Of a stretch of DNA of 7,191 bases, positions 6,088 to 7,191 are shown piece by piece; the stretch's first letter is position 1, and the number at the start of each line of letters is the position of its first letter. Position numbers and translations under genes: made by a program. Location of the stretch: NCBI GenBank assembly GCA_947475645.1, contig CANJNU010000042.1:1-7191 (forward strand), written 5' to 3'. The DNA is from Bacteriovoracaceae bacterium (GTDB taxonomy: Bacteria > Bdellovibrionota > UBA1018). Below the pieces are notes generated by a model. The model was not told where the DNA came from, ran no database searches, and saw only the letters and a list, made by a program, of their open reading frames with translations.

Positions 6088-7110
6088 TTATTCTTGAAAT
6101 GCGAGCCATGCTCCGCCGATTATGCCTGATTGATTGTGCAACGACGAAACGACTAGTTTGGGCATTAGATCTACGCCTTTTCGCCTTCGTTTTAAGAGTT
6201 CTTTGAGTCGAAGTTCGGCCTTATTTAAGAAAAGATCGCTTGCACCTGCGAAACTACCGGCGAAAATGATAACCTCCGGACAGTAGATTACTGCATAATT
6301 ATGTAAGGCGATGGCTAACATTTCTGCATATTCATCGAATGCCCGTAACGCCTTCTTGTTCCCGTTACGGGCCAGATCGGCGATTTCCTTAGCATCCATT
6401 TCCGGGCGGCCGAATTGTATTGAAACGCGTCGTCCAAAGTTTCTTCCCGAGAGATAGGCTTCCGCGCAGCCGTAATTTCCGCAGCCACACTTCGCGGTAC
6501 GATCGTGCGCCTGAAGAATGAGGTGACCTGCTTCGGGATGCAGGTGCTGACCGGCTCGTACGAGTTCGCCATTGGCCAGAATGCCTGTGCCCAGTCCTGT
6601 ACCCAGCGTCAGAATCATGGCATTCTGAACACGCTTTGCCTTTCCCACCCAATGTTCTGCGATCATGGCAGCTGCGGCGTCGTTATCCATTACGACGGGG
6701 AGGGCTAGTTGTTTTTTCAAGAGGCTAGCCAGGGGCGTAACGCCCCATGGCCCATCTGGCCCAGCAAAGTTGGTCGGATCCAAAAGGACGCCTTTTTTTG
6801 GATCTAGCGGCCCCGCAGAAGCAATTCCAACCCTCTGAATGAGGGGATAGCTTTCGAGAAGTGTCCTTCCCATTCGCACGAGCTGTCGAATCACCGCTGC
6901 TTTTCCCTCGTGGATCACCACAGGTTCGCGCAGTTCCTTCAATACTCTTCCGCGAGAGTTCACGACCCCGACGGCAACCTTTGTTCCGCCCAGGTCATAG
7001 GCAAGAACCTGCTGTGAACGGGTAGACTTTGAGGCGTTGTTTTTTTGACGCTGGGAAATTTTTCGTCGGGCTTTCTGTGACATCACTCTGGGTGTTAACA
7101 TATTTCTCAT
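6088..7110 (-). CDS. ROK-family sugar kinase (glucokinase-like) with basic N-terminal extension
   Basis: Cytoplasmic ATP-dependent kinase of a hexose or N-acetylhexosamine. The 340 aa show the ATP-binding motif DLGGTK (39-44), SAGPLD (98-103), the catalytic Asp in DNDAAAA (Asp144), the phosphate loop LTLGTGLGTGILANGEL (167-183), the sugar and zinc motif HPEAGH (191-196) and zinc cysteines KCGCGNYGCAE (207-217: Cys208, 210, 215 with His196). All key residues are intact. The roughly 33 residues before the core are rich in Lys, Arg, Gln and Ser. They are too short for the winged helix of ROK repressors such as NagC or Mlc, so this is an enzyme, not a repressor. In-frame starts exist at 7110, 7101 and 7083 (ATG) plus GTG 7086; none lies closer to the core, so at least about 20 extra residues are unavoidable. 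No start has a convincing ribosome-binding site. The stop is 3 bp from that of the convergent barrel gene. The exact sugar is undetermined. Confidence 0.93.
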   Translation of the reverse strand: MRNMLTPRVMSQKARRKISQRQKNNASKSTRSQQVLAYDLGGTKVAVGVVNSRGRVLKELREPVVIHEGKAAVIRQLVRMGRTLLESYPLIQRVGIASAGPLDPKKGVLLDPTNFAGPDGPWGVTPLASLLKKQLALPVVMDNDAAAAMIAEHWVGKAKRVQNAMILTLGTGLGTGILANGELVRAGQHLHPEAGHLILQAHDRTAKCGCGNYGCAEAYLSGRNFGRRVSIQFGRPEMDAKEIADLARNGNKKALRAFDEYAEMLAIALHNYAVIYCPEVIIFAGSFAGASDLFLNKAELRLKELLKRRRKGVDLMPKLVVSSLHNQSGIIGGAWLAFQE

Positions 7111-7190
7111 ATGGAAAACAGACGACTCTCAATTCTGAATGCCCAACCTCCCGGTAGACCCAGCCGTCCTTCTCGAATTTCGACGGTGTT
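7107..7190 (-). CDS. Possible 3' end of an upstream gene (27 codons visible), function unknown
   Basis: One minus-strand frame is open from the window edge and ends at TGA (7109-7107), overlapping the first ATG of the ROK kinase as ATGA, the usual mark of a coupled operon junction. The visible C-terminus includes EIREGRLGLPGGWAFRIES, which I cannot assign. The call is weak. Another minus-strand frame is open to 6995, and a plus-strand ATG at 7111 also opens a frame to the edge, so this stretch could belong to a different gene or be non-coding. Confidence 0.3.
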   Translation of the reverse strand, partial: NTVEIREGRLGLPGGWAFRIESRLFSI

Positions 7191-7191
7191 C

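Noticed and set aside
6088..7110. ROK-type transcriptional repressor (NagC/Mlc-like)
   Set aside because: Only about 33 residues precede the kinase core, too few for a winged helix, and all catalytic and zinc residues of a kinase are present.

Overview
The window looks like ordinary chromosome from a mid-GC, Gram-negative bacterium. It is densely packed, with almost no non-coding DNA and no stretch above 70 bases without a gene. Gram-negative character is supported by a small secreted protein with an outer-membrane beta-barrel pattern and by an EpmA-type ligase. A kinase with an H-box of the HEIGTPLN type paired with an NtrC-architecture regulator is a combination I associate with deltaproteobacterial lineages (Bdellovibrionota, Myxococcota and relatives). 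That placement is inference, not something the sequence proves.

Layout, left to right. (1) 2-793, + strand: an RluA-family pseudouridine synthase, probably cut at its 5' end by the window edge. (2) 775-2019, - strand: an EpmA-like (GenX/PoxA) class II synthetase paralogue that would attach a lysine-type residue to elongation factor P. Its last 19 bases overlap the tail of gene 1. (3) 2020-2083: a 64-bp divergent junction with a 13-bp perfect dyad over the next start codon. (4) 2084-6084, + strand: a tightly packed four-gene cluster, probably one operon. It holds a membrane histidine kinase (2084), an NtrC-family response regulator (3581, starting directly after the kinase stop), a Nudix CoA-pyrophosphatase-like hydrolase (4945, 4-bp overlap) and a small putative outer-membrane barrel (5563, 9-bp gap). 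(5) 6088-7110, - strand: a ROK-family sugar kinase converging on the barrel gene with a 3-bp gap. (6) 7107-7190, - strand: possibly the 3' end of another gene.

The most notable item is the response regulator. It keeps a complete receiver domain, Walker A, arginine-finger region and Fis-type DNA-binding domain. However, the AAA+ domain has lost the GAFTGA loop that contacts sigma-54: about 10 residues are missing, in frame. It also carries Asn for Asp in Walker B and Asp for the usual Asn of the glutamate-switch position. It is therefore probably not a sigma-54 activator. With its kinase it may form a two-component system that acts as a repressor or as a sigma-70-type regulator. It is co-transcribed with a nucleotide/CoA hydrolase and an envelope protein of unknown function. 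The RluA and EpmA genes are translation-related housekeeping functions, and the ROK kinase feeds sugars into central or cell-wall metabolism. No RNA genes, mobile elements, CRISPR arrays or convincing factor-independent terminators were seen.
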